Of a DNA stretch of 64,000 bases, positions 1 through 10,502 are shown one piece after another. The notes under the pieces were generated by a model. The model was not told the origin of the DNA, ran no database searches, and saw only the letters and a list, made by a program, of their open reading frames with translations. Origin of the DNA: Dipteris shenzhenensis. Taxonomy: Eukaryota > Polypodiophyta > Polypodiopsida > Gleicheniales. Each line of letters begins with the position of its first letter. Positions within the stretch are counted from its first letter, which is position 1. The position numbers and the translations under genes were made by a program. Where the stretch lies: the NCBI GenBank assembly GCA_047967505.1, contig CM106540.1; one strand, given 5' to 3'.

Positions 1-515
1 GGTTTTACAATACAAAGTGACATCCTTGAACAAGGTCGGCCAATAGTATCTAGCATGTAAAATCTTCTTAGCTGTATAGTCACTGGCATAGTAGCCTCCA
101 TAAAATCCATCATGATAATGCTTCAATACCTTAGGCACTTCATCTACATCAATGGCCCATCTTAGTACCCCATCCATGCCTTGACGGTACAACACCCCAT
201 CAAGGAGGGTGTAGCACCTACTATCTCTGTACATCTTCTTTCTCTCATAGCTAGTACTTTCTGGAGGAAAGGACAAAGCAGTTAAGAACCTGTACATACC
301 ACCATACCATGGATCCCCAACTTCTATGGCTGCTACAAGGGTTACATCAAGGCACTCCTCTAAATCAATCAAAGCATTCTTCAAGTTGGAACAACCCCCT
401 TTTACAATTTTGAAAGAAAAATCATATTCTTGTAAAACTGCCAACCATTTGGCCAACCAGATGCTTAATTTTCTCAATGCAGAACACCAAAGATGTGGAG
501 GAACTACCTAGTCAT
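1..515 (-). pseudogene. pol: Ty3/gypsy pol fragment: RNase H tail and integrase zinc-binding domain
   Basis: Read on the minus strand, one frame is open from about 515 to the window edge. It first shows the end of a gypsy RNase H (a run like LAKWLAVLQEYDFSFKIVKGG). About 50 residues later comes the integrase N-terminal H2C2-type zinc-binding region (TAKKILHARYYWPTLFKDV followed by a Cys). The second zinc His appears as Tyr in GFYGGYYA and the usual DALSR sequence is altered, so this is decayed. The integrase core would lie to the left, outside the window. No LTR is seen. The domain order is confident; the element's boundaries are not. Confidence 0.8.
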
Positions 516-1086
516 TAGGAAAAGACATTGTGCATTGGGTGTGGAGTTGACCACCTCTATGAGGATTGCTCAACCAGCAGTGCCCTAACATTAAAAGAGC
601 TTCCCAATTCTTCCAATGAAGCCATGTTTGTAGAGTTGAGGTATTCTATCCCCTTTGACTCTTTGACGGCATTCATTTCGCACTCCTCTGAGCCATTATC
701 TATTGCCTTGTGGGAGGGTCCATAATGTCGCCCTTAATGATTGCTCAAATGGTACATGTTATAAATGCATAGAGATGCAAATCCGTATATGTTGACAGTG
801 TGGTGTCATTTTGTATCTCAAAAATTTGACCAAGTACCAAAAAGCAATTGTAGCCCACCCTCCATTCATAATTATAGATGTGGCTATCCTCTTGATGTGA
901 TGCTTAACATGTTATATATTCTATTTGTTGTGCCAAGTCACATTGCCACATTACTGTGTCGATAGCACCTACTAACTTTCGAGCCGATCTGCACATCAAA
1001 ACATATAACAATAGTGAATACGTGCATTGCATATCATTCTACATGTCAAGAAGTGACAACAAGTGTAGTCTATACTTACTCTAACA
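516..1086. other. No gene recognised
   Basis: I see no supported gene here. A short plus-strand frame (528-725) contains a C-x2-C-x3-H-x4-C arrangement (CIGCGVDHLYEDC) that resembles a retroviral zinc knuckle but has one residue too few between the second Cys and the His. It has no other gag features around it. Confidence 0.4.
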
Positions 1087-1740
1087 CAGTGCCATGGATG
1101 GATGTCATTGAGTTGGCAAAGAAGCACTTCTTAGCAAAGATGTCTACGACTACCAAACTCCAATGTGAGCTACATTATCAATAAAGAATAATTACTGTGT
1201 TTGAGACAATTCTAGCAATGCAATAGAAAAAACAAGTAGGGTTTGATGCTTACTTCTCATAATATGCTGTAAAGATAACTCGTGCCTCATTCATAGGAAC
1301 ATGCTTCAACCACTTGCAAACATCCTCTATGGTTTCTTCTTTGTTGCTAAGCACTTCCGAAATAAGAGGATCGAGCACATATGAAACGCTTTGTATATTT
1401 TGAGAAAAATTTGCTATAACATTACTATCTTTAAAAAAAAAGTATTAGCTTCTTGGGTTTAATCAAAATAAGCAAAGTATAAAGCCAAGGAAAAGGCTAC
1501 ATCAAACCTGAGGATGGTTGTAATGACTTTGACATTAACCTCTTTCTTAGGATTCAAGAGGATTAAAATCTCTTCTTCACCAAATTCAAAAAAATAAGGT
1601 TGTTGTCGAATTAACAACATAGCGGTGAATGAACTTCCAATCTGCTACAATAGAGTCATATTTTCATGACTCATCTTATTAAGACAGTAGTCTACATCAT
1701 ATTCTTCTTCACTTGCTATGTCTTCTACATCCTCCTTCTG
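1087..1740 (-). pseudogene. Old decayed copy of the Ulp1-domain gene (gene A family)
   Basis: Three exon-like blocks on the minus strand match gene A in order. About 1740-1500 has the QPYFFEFGEEEI block, matching QYLSFGREEV in gene A. About 1380-1262 has ETIEDVCKWLKHVP ending in a VIFTAYYE-like run. About 1172-1090 has the Ulp1 His block HWSLVVVDIFAKK, then FFANSM and a GTAAGT donor. The catalytic Asp expected after the His block (family pattern D-S) is Asn here, as in the other two copies. The Cys exon is not evident. An in-frame stop lies in the first block. It lies just downstream of gene A and has diverged much further than gene A and A' have from each other. Confidence 0.7.
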
Positions 1741-1744
1741 CTAT

Positions 1745-2160
1745 AAAAATATAAAAAAGTTATGAGATCTACACATCCCAAATAAAGGCTTAAACAAGCA
1801 TAGAAATATAAAGATAAGATTTCATACATGCTGCAATGTAGTCATATTTTTAGGTTGTTCCCCAACATTAATAATGGGTTTTTCATTAGACTACATAGAA
1901 GTATACAGATAAGGTTTCATTCATGCTCTCATTAGAGTGAGTCTCTCCTCCTCTTGGAGGAAAAATTTAAAAAGTTATGAGATTTACACATCCCAAATAA
2001 AAATAAAGGTTTAAATAATCATAGAAGTATAAAGATAGCATGCTTTCATTAGACTCAGTCTCTTCTCCTCTTGGAGGAAAATATAAAAAAGTTATGAGAT
2101 TTACATAGCCCAATTAAAGGCTTGAACAAGCATACAAGTATAAAGATAAGGTTTTATACA
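1745..2160. repeat. Imperfect tandem repeat, about 115-210 bp units
   Basis: A segment beginning AAAAGTTATGAGAT and ending near ATACATGCTGCAATG recurs at about 1757, 1968 and 2087. The copies vary in length and share the words TCTCCTCTTGGAGGAAAA and AAAGATAAGGTTT. It lies between the old gene A copy and the last Ulp1 exon of gene A, in what would be 3' flanking or intronic sequence. It looks like a local duplication, with no coding signature. Confidence 0.6.
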
Positions 2161-2164
2161 TGCT

Positions 2165-5100
2165 ACAATGTAGTCATATTTTTTGGTTGTTTCCCAATGG
2201 TAGCAATTAGACGCTGAATACTCTCAGCCCGAAACGCTAGTAGATCGGTTTCTGTATATGATTCCATTTTGACTGGTAACTCCAAATCAAAAATCTCTCT
2301 AAGAAACAACATGCAGTTGTAGGCAAATCTCCACCCACAGCTGTGCCCATCTTTTTGCTCCACTGGTAGACGTCATTTGAATTCTACTTGGTCTTGTTGC
2401 TCCGTGGTTGTTCTGACAGTAGATACTAGCCGATATGCAGCACTGTCCATCATGACATATTAAATATATTAATATGTCATGATCATAAGATATAAAATAA
2501 GAAAGTAAAAAAAATATTAAGAGAATAATTACCTTGGGGAGATGGCATGATAGCCTTCCATTGAATTCACAAACCACAAACGGTTGACTTCAAGGTCCCA
2601 AGTGATCAGACTCCAATGTGAGCTACATGACCAGAATAAAAATGATTATTGTTTAACACAAACTTGCCAAAGAAATAGTAAAACAAAGGTTGGAGTTGAT
2701 ACTTACTCCTCATGATAAGGCATAAAGATGACTTGCACCCCATCTAAATTCAAAGGGCTTAACCAGGTACAAACATCTTCTATAGTCTTTTGAGGAGAGC
2801 TAAGAATAGAAGAAAGGAGAGCATTGAGCATGTAGACACGATTCTGCACTACACTAGGAAGCTAAGAAATAACTACACTGCACCAAGAAATAAACAAACA
2901 TTAGCTTAACCTCTTTTAAAGGATTGGAGAGGATTGAAACCTCCTCTCTACCAAAGCTCAAATACTGAGGTTCTCATTTCAAAACGATCCTAACTTCAAA
3001 TGGGCTTTCCATTTTATCCAATGTAGCTAAATTTGTAGAATGGGCCTTTGTCATAGCTTGTATTCTATGTTTGCGGTCATTCTGCTTTTCCATGGTGCCT
3101 TTAAAGCTCTTGTGCTCATGGGATTCTTCAATCAAATTTAGAGGTGGTTGCATTGCTGAAGTAGAAGGGAGTGCCTCCATATTGACTTCATCCATTTCTT
3201 CTCCCTCTATTGCCTGTAAACAAATATGAGAGATTAGATTCATTAACTTTAAATTTAAATCTTATTTAAAAAATTGTATTTAGTTGAGAAATAGAGAGTT
3301 GATACCACTAAGTATTGTCATAGTGGCCTTTTCACATAACCCTGCAAGCCATAATTATCAAAGAAGGCATCATTATCTTTCTCTTCATCCACCAACCTCT
3401 CTCTGAACAGGTCATGTAAGTCCATCTTTTCATCATCATCAACTGGGACATTATGATCTTCAAGGTCATCATCCATGTCATCAGTCTCCTTATGCTCTAT
3501 CTTTTTTTCATAGCCTGTGGTTAGATCTGCTTGAAGCTGAAAATAAGCCATGAAATGCTTGTTTTCAATAATATTTGTGGAGTTGCCTTTTCTGAGGAGA
3601 TCCTCAAATAAATATCCCATCCTGCACAAGGTGACCTCCCAACCTACAGGTAGCAAATTCTCCATCATGGTAAGCAAGGGACTCCCACTTTTTGTAGGAC
3701 TTACATAGGTGTTTTTTAATAATGTATGGACCTGGGAATATCTTGCTCTTCTAGCATCAATCTCAAATTATTTGAATTCCCTCTTATGTTCTTTTGTAAG
3801 GAGTGATCAGGGTTAGGACTCCGCATACACAAGAAGAATGATTCAAGAGATTGAATCGCTATGCCACATTCTCTCTTGCCTCTCTTTGCTGCATAAACAC
3901 CACTATAGATCTTCAAATTTAATGAATATGCTCGCTCTAGAGTAACCTGCATGGCTTCTTTGTCTTTTCTATCAACAAAAATGACAATGTTGCAAATTGC
4001 CACTTTGCTAATGGTGGTATATACTATTCTATCAATGAAGTTATGGATATCATCGCTAGAAACTTCATTGATGAAGAATAGTTGTGGCTTGTCCCATGTT
4101 GACTCATTCTTGATGAAGTCATCTTTTGAAACTCCCCTAAAGTTCACAAGCTTTCCAGACTCTATTGTAACCTCTACATTTAATTGAAAGCTTTGGTGCA
4201 TATCTGTTGGCATCCTTATCTCGCTGATTAATCTTTCCACATATGCAACCACCTATTGTGGGATTTCTTTAAAAGTTTTTGTGCTGCCATGGATGCATAC
4301 TTGTCAAGTAAGTAGTTTATAGGCCTCCACATCCTTGCCGTCAATCCATTACCTTTGACGTTCTGGAGATAACAAAGGAGCTTCATAGGTCAACTGTCCA
4401 GGCTCACAAGCAATGCACATTTCAAGCATCTCATTGAACACTTCAACAAGATGAAATATGATAGAAGTGTAGTCAGCATATCTGTCCCTCACCACCTTGA
4501 GGCTTGTCATATTTTCTTCTCGCTCTGGAGTTCCCCTAGGCACAACTGCACTCAAAGAAGTATAGAAGTTTGTGAGTGTGTTGGCATCTACTTTTGTGAC
4601 CTTTTGCTTCAAATCAGGATTTGAAGAACCAAATGTTGTCCATATAACCCTTGCCTTTTCTTAAACCTCTGATGTTGAGGATATCTTATGCTTTCCATGA
4701 ACATAATGATTAAGTCTTTCAGACTCAATCAAAGACTTGATCTCATGCTTGAATATACAGATTGTTACAGGATAATAATGGAATGAACTTATCTTTGCAA
4801 ATTGTTCTAAAGTGAGTCTTTTGACCTCCTTTACTTCTTTTGCAATCTGATTACAAGCATAAGCCCAATGTTGACCATCAATGGGCTGGAATCTGCAATG
4901 AAGGAGGAATTCCTTCTTTGCTTTCGTTAGCATATTCTCACCTTGTGCCTCTTCACCTTGTTCATGTGGAATACTTTTAAGACTGTCTTTAAAGAATCGA
5001 CTGAAGGTTATGTGTAGGCCTTGTAAATGTTATTTGATCCAGAAAGCTATTTTTGATTGGACAAAACATTATTGGGCGTAGGACCACGTTGCTTGCCACA

Positions 5101-6209
5101 ATCCATATCTCAAAGCCTCATATATTTGCAGTGCATAGGATATATCAAGGCTTTAGCTATTAGTAAAGACAACTGCAGCTTCCACATCTTTGGCATTCAC
5201 AAACCACGTCCTTTGACCCCAGATATATCCCACATCATCAACTATTACTGCTTCATTAAGATGCAGATTAAGATTTTTGATTGATGTGAGTTCATCCTGA
5301 TTGATGTGAGTCTTCTTCATCTTTCTCTTCTTTTAACTGTTTTTCATCCACATGATCTTTCTCTACAGTGGGACGATGCCTTTTTTTACTGCTTGGAACC
5401 ATGGCTCTTGCAGTACTACCCTTTTGCATTTCACGTCATTGTTTGCTAGTAAGAGCTTCTAGCATGACTGCAATGGATCGACCTCGATCTTCTTCAATTT
5501 TTTTTAATTCCCATGCACTTAAGGCTTGTGTTTCATCATCCTTAGTTACATCCACCATTTCTTGCTCTAGAAGTTTGTGCTCATGTTCTACACATTTGTG
5601 ACAATGTGCATGTTCTTCTTGCCCCTGCATCGAAGTCTAAGCTTGATCTCCTTTATGTGAAGATCCTTGAATATGAGGAGCATATTGTGCATCCTAAAAG
5701 TACTCAAACGTTATCTTTGCATGGATCCTTTTTGTCACCACACTAGGAAATTGCTCCCAAGTATATGCAAGAGTCTCCAATGCACTTTGCAGCTCTGGAA
5801 ACTTTGATGGTTGAGGAGGAGGCATCAAGAAGGTCTTTGAGTCACTCCTTGACACAACAAAATGAAGACTGCTAACTTCAGGATCTGAACTCTTTGTGAA
5901 AATATCCATAAAAGTCTCTTTTGGCTCTATCATTACGCCTACTACAAGGCTTGAAGTCATATCTTTTTTGAAGAAAGTAGCATCCCATGGATCTTCAACA
6001 TCATTGAACTCCCTTTTTGAGATAAGTAGAAAGAGTCTCTTTTTCTTTTGATGAAGAAACCAAGCTCTTCTGCCCATGTGATATCGAGTCCACCTACCAA
6101 AGCCATTGGGGCTATATTCCTTTCCTTTCAAATTCAAAGTGACATCAGAGACCCATGCTCTAATCTCAGAGTCACTTAGGATAGCCCCCACATTAGTTGA
6201 TTGCTCCAT
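2165..6209 (-). pseudogene. Gene A: large multi-exon gene with methyltransferase-like region and C-terminal Ulp1 (C48) protease domain
   Basis: The start at 6209 (MEQSTNV) follows a splice-acceptor-like TTTCTTGTAG. Minus-strand order: an N-terminal globular part (about 6209-5690), a His/Cys and coiled-coil stretch (HCHKCVEHEHKLLEQEM, about 5600), an acidic region, then 4933-4349. A segment at 4252-3318 resembles the tail of permuted N4/N6 DNA methylases (see findings). An acidic linker follows (3480-3370). The Ulp1 domain is in three exons: about 2840-2705 (KTIEDVCTWL, then VIFMPYHE), 2617-2535 (HWSLITWDL, then WFVNSM) and 2446-2165 (VEQKDGHSCGW). The His, the Cys and the Gln six residues before it are present; the usual Asp is Asn. 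Several stops and indels break it: TAG near 5693 and 5640, TGA near 5434, and indels near 4350. The cellular role is unknown. Copy A' lies at 53387-57597 plus 40437-41126. Confidence 0.75.
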
Positions 6210-7218
6210 AATCCTACAAGAAAAGATAATGAAGAATAATGAAGAATTTAGATACATACAAGTAAAGTACAATATACAACGCTTGATACAATAAATGTGG
6301 GAAATAGCCCAAAAGGCTTTACAAGGCTTCATATGGCAATAAATGTGACCAATAGGAGAGAGGGCTTTACAAAGTATTTTATAGCAATAAATGTGGGAAA
6401 TAGCCTAGAAGGCTTTACAAGGCTTAAATATTTGTACAAATGTAAAAAAATTAGCCAATAAAGCTTTACAATGAAATAAAATGTCCTCTACTGATAAAGC
6501 TTCAATCTTCATGAAGACATGTAATTTGTCCATCCATTGATTTGCCCTCTAGTGATAAACCTTCAATCTTCGTGATGACATGTAATCTGTCCATCCATTG
6601 ATATCTGTGCACTGATACCCAACTGATGCAATCTACCGACTAAAAACTATTCCACTGATATCCACTTATGCAGCACAGTGATACTCGTTAAATAGTGAAT
6701 GGTTGGGATGGTCGGGTTTATTACAAGGCGCTTCATATGGCAATAAATGTAAAAAATAGCCTAGAAGGCTTTACAAGGTTTTTTATCACAATAAATGAGC
6801 TTAAATATTTATACAAATGCAATAAAAATAACCAATAATCATCAAGCTCCAATATGCCCCATGACATGTAATCTGTCCACTGATATATGTAATCTATCCA
6901 CTGATATCTGCTATCTGCTCATGCAATTTGCCCACTAATAAACTTCTTGGTAAATGGTAAAATGTCTTATTTAATAGCATGTTATGAGTGTTAAACTGCA
7001 TATGAGTGAAGGGACTGACAACGATTAGGAACTAGTTAGAAAAATTTGAGCATGGCTTCGATTGGCAACTTGGAGAATTGTCTCTCCTCTAAGGCAATCT
7101 AATCTATGCTAAACTATGCTAAACCAACCGTCAAAGCGAAGAAAAGCAATAAATAATTTCTTTTTTTGTGTTCATTTTAATGTGCTGGGGTTTAAGAGGC
7201 TTAAATATGCAAAAGAAG
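6210..7218. other. Upstream region of gene A with short degenerate repeats
   Basis: This non-coding stretch has a likely 5'-UTR intron acceptor next to the gene A start. It holds repeated words: AAGGCTTTACAAGGCTT with CAATAAATGTGGGAAATAGCC at about 6295, 6370, 6405 and 6750, and GACATGTAATCTGTCCA with TTGATATCTG at about 6510-6600 and 6870-6910. The corresponding region of A' (57598-58446) is collinear, so the repeats predate that duplication. The promoter itself cannot be placed. Near 7090 it contains the uninterrupted site into which a MITE inserted in A'. Confidence 0.55.
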
Positions 7219-7499
7219 CACTACAAGGCATAGGCCATTTTCCGACGGAAATACCGACGCTTTTTACATTAAAAATTTTTTTTTTCATGGGCGCAAAGGT
7301 TGCTATAAAAGTCGTTAAAATCGTCGAAAAAGGAGCGTCGCTATAAACCGTCGCTATATAGCGACGCTGTTAATCGTCGCTATATAGCGACGATGTAAAC
7401 GTCGCTATATAGCGACGATAAAAACGTTGCTATATAGCGACTCTGTTAATCGTCGCTATATAGCGACACTAGTAAACGTCGCTATATAGCGACGATTAA
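7219..7499. repeat. CACTA-3 terminus with subterminal palindromes
   Basis: The terminus CACTACAAGGC is followed from about 7338 by a half site and then six copies of the 18-bp palindrome CGTCGCTATATAGCGACG, some with one or two changes. They are spaced by 6-10 bp of AT-rich filler. In En/Spm elements the TNPA protein binds short subterminal repeats to bring the ends together; that role is inferred here from position and repetition. Confidence 0.85.
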
Positions 7500-7516
7500 C
7501 AGAAGGTAAAAAAAAT

Positions 7517-7569
7517 GGTTAGTGGGGCTAAACAGGGCTTCCTTTTGGCCCTGTTTAGCCCCACTAACC
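7517..7569. other. Perfect 22-bp stem hairpin downstream of TNPA
   Basis: The arms 7517-7538 and 7548-7569 are exact reverse complements around a 9-nt loop, flanked by an A run and a T run. The hairpin is conserved at 53010-53062 in CACTA-1. It lies between the TNPA stop and the subterminal palindromes. It could shape the 3' end of the transcript or be a tiny inserted foldback. Confidence 0.7.
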
Positions 7570-7770
7570 CTTTTTTTTTTTTTGTAATTACAAAAGAAAG
7601 TTTTTTATAACAAAATTTCCCTTGCTTGCAGGGTGATACAAAATTGTTCTTGTGAACGATGAGGAAGAGATGCATATACATATACAACTGTGTTTGAAAC
7701 AAAATTACCCTGTGAAAGGGCGATACAAAATGGCTCTAACGAGCGGATATGAAAAATGCTACTACCACTA

Positions 7771-9339
7771 CTAATCCGAATCCGAATCCGAATCGTCTTG
7801 TTGGGCTGTTCCCTGGTCCTCGGCACCTGCATCTTCTCCCTCGTCCCCGACACCTGCATCTTCTCCTTCATCATCCGGCACCTGCGTCCGATCCTTGCCC
7901 CTGTTGATCGCTCGTCTCTGATGATGGGACGCTTGAGCTTTGACCCTGAGAGTGAACCATATAAATCGAAAATTAGATTGGAACTTAAATTAAAAAGTGA
8001 GATTACAAGCAGGAGTAAACTTATACCATGCGAGCAGCCACCTCAGCCCAATCGAGTGTCGCTCCCATTGCCTCTTGCTCAATGAACCACGGCTTGGTTC
8101 CTATCCGAAATGCGCGCCGCGTCTCTGCATCCTTAGGAAGACGACCCATCGCAGCTTGCTATGGATCCAATTTACGAGAGTTAGAGTTAGCTAAAGTGCA
8201 TGTAATATGTAAGTAAAACAAATAGAACAATACATTAAATGGAAAGAAGTAAACTTACCACGGTTGCCTCGAACGCATACCGTCCGCCTGCACCAAAGTG
8301 TGAAGTACCTACGACATCCAGCCGTCTCTTCGCAGCCCTCCTCTGACCCTCGAACATTTCAGGATGGTCCCTATGTTGCTTCTTGAAGTACTTCCAATCA
8401 GCTTTGTCTGCCCAGCTGGGTTTAGCCAACCCCTTTGTAATGGAAGTACGCATGGTTGATCTGCGATGCTTTAGGACCAAACCCATGCGCTCGAGCATAT
8501 AACTGTTATTAAACTCCACATTTGGCGGATTAGGATATCTTTGTTTTAACTCATCGATCACCGCTTGCTTCTTTTGGCCATCTTGATACCGCCAATCGAT
8601 ATTTATGCCGCTCTTGAAGTGATGACTCATCAACCGCCTCATGGCGGCCTTCACTGCTTTGCCCTTTTTGTCTTCTATTATCTCTCCGGCAGATGTGATT
8701 TGATAGGAGAGATCCCCTGATGAGTAAGGGGGACTGACGGTAGCAGAGTCTGAAGGAGTGGAAGCTGCGCGACCGCTTCCGGATCGAGGAGTAGCTGTGG
8801 GAGTAGGAGAGGGAAAGGGACCTGACTGATACTGTGTCTCCGGACCAAGTGGAGACCTAAAGGAGCGTGAGTGTGCTGACTCGTCTACATCTCCTGAGTC
8901 AGCACAACATGAGCCGCCCATCCTACTCTTCCTTCCCTTGCGGGAGGCATGCGCAGGTGATGATCCCGCGGTCGAAGGGGCGCGAGGGGATGGCTGGGCT
9001 GTACGTCCACCCGTCGGTGTAGGGGAAGGAATTGCGGAGGTCCTCTGAGAGAACAGAGAGAAGAATCTTGCTGCCTCCTCATCGCTCATCTACGCTACAA
9101 ACTCGTCGGGAGTCCCAACAAAGCCATGCGCGGCTAGCAAAGGAGTCCCCTGAGGGGTAGTCGCAGTGCTACGTGGAAGAGGGGTCGGTAGTCACAGTGC
9201 TAGGATCGAGAGGAGTCGGACCAGGGGTAGTCCTCGGGGTAGTCGCCTGAGAGGAATCAAAGTCCTCTGGAGCATATAGATCGTGAGCTCTCCTCCTGCG
9301 AGGGTGTCCGTACTCGTCCGATGAGCGACGTGATCCCAT
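7771..9339 (-). pseudogene. TNPA-like CACTA transposase accessory protein (Transposase_24 type), broken
   Basis: Three exons are inferred by comparison with the CACTA-1 copy: 9339-8259, 8158-8027 and 7945-7771, with GT-AG boundaries. The start (MGSRRSSDEYG) follows a T-rich tract ending in TTAG, which reads as an acceptor. The protein has a Pro/Thr/Ser-rich N-terminus. The conserved Transposase_24-like block follows (GINIDWRYQDGQKK, LKQRYPNPPN, KSKLS-like basic runs and GRYAFEATV), with an acidic Asp/Ser tail. In the family this protein binds the element's ends. An 8-bp deletion near 9175 shifts the frame and there is a TAG just before MSDEEAARF; the CACTA-1 copy has CAG there. This copy keeps CAA in exon 2 where CACTA-1 has TAA. 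Confidence 0.8.
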
Positions 9340-9599
9340 GTCTAACATAGACACAAACACGAAAACAGAAAACAAATAAACAAACATGAGCATTCTCATA
9401 GGCATAGGCATAGGCAAGAAGAAAGAAGAGGGAAAGGAAAGAGGGAAAGAAGAGGGAAAGATAAGAGGGAAAGAAGATGTAAAGGAAAGAAAAGAATGAG
9501 AATGAGGAAATAGAGAATGAGAGAAAGGGAAAGAGATGAGGGAAAATAGAGAGTGAGAGAAGGGGGAAATGAGAGAAGGGGGAAATAGAGTGGGAAATA

Positions 9600-10502
9600 G
9601 AGAATGAGCTTATGCAGAAATAGAGAATGAGCTTATGCTTCTCTCATTCTCTATTTCCGCATAAGCTCACACATAAGCATGAGCTTATGCGGAAACTTAA
9701 GCATAAGCTCATGCACATGCATGAGCATAAGCATGAGAAGGATGAGTTTCCGCATGCTTATGCTCATGCGGAAAAAGAGAAGGAGCTTATGCAGAAAAAG
9801 AGAAGGAGAGAAGCATATGCTTCTCTCATTCTCTATTTCCGCATAAGCTTATGCGGAAACTTACGCATAAGCTCATGCTCATGAATGAGCATAAGCATGA
9901 GCTTATGCTTATGCTTATGCATAAGCATAAGCATAAGCATAAGCATAAGCTCATGCTTATGCTCATGCGGAAATAGAGAAGGAGCTTATGCGGAATGAGA
10001 GAAGGAGCTTATGCGGAAAAAGAGAATGAGAGAAGCATATGCTTCTCTCATTCTCTATTTCCGCATAAGCTCTTGCGGAAACTTACGCATAAGCTCATGC
10101 TCATGAATGAGCATAAGCATGAGCTTATGCTTATGCTTATGCATAAGCATAAGCTCATGCTTATGCTCATGCGGAAATAGAGAAGGAGCTTATGCGGAAT
10201 GAGAGAAGGAGCTCATGCGGAAAAAGAGAATGAGAGAATCATAAGCTTCTCTCATTCTCTATTTCCGCATAAGCTTATGCGGAAACTTACGCATAAGCTC
10301 ATGCTCAGGAATGAGTATAAGCATGAGCTTATGCTCATGCGAAAATAGAGAAGGAGCTTATGCGGAATGAGAGAAGGAGCTTATGCGGAAACTTACGCAT
10401 AAGCTCATGCTCATGAATGAGCATAAGCATGAGCTTATGCTTATGCTTATGCTTATGCTTATGCATAAGCATAAGCATAAGCTCATGCTTATGGTCATGC
10501 GG
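9600..10502. repeat. Hexamer-word minisatellite of CACTA-3
   Basis: It is built almost wholly from six-base words such as GCTTAT, GCATAA, GCTCAT and GCGGAA with AGAGAATGAGAGAAG spacers, arranged in longer units of about 200 bp. Preceding purine-rich DNA (9420-9600) links it to TNPA. It is the same family as 47130-51128, in reverse orientation. It lies where the TNPA 5'-leader intron would be. The many open frames within it result from word lengths divisible by three and are not genes. Confidence 0.85.

Larger units (their letters stand above)
7219..10502. mobile_element. CACTA-3: truncated CACTA (En/Spm) element, TNPA end only
   Basis: It begins with CACTACAAGGCATAGGCC, the same terminus found in inverted orientation at 53386. 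From there inward it carries subterminal palindromes, a 22-bp-stem hairpin, a TNPA gene reading toward the end, and about 0.9 kb of the hexamer minisatellite. At about 10502 it stops abruptly at satellite DNA. No TNP2 half or second terminus is found, so no target duplication can be assigned (left flank AAG). The first 2.2 kb is nearly identical to the right end of CACTA-1, which suggests a recent relationship. Confidence 0.85.

Noticed and set aside
7338-7499. Regularly spaced palindromes that look like a CRISPR array
   Set aside because: The repeats are near CACTA termini, spacers are 6-10 bp, and the context is a plant transposon.
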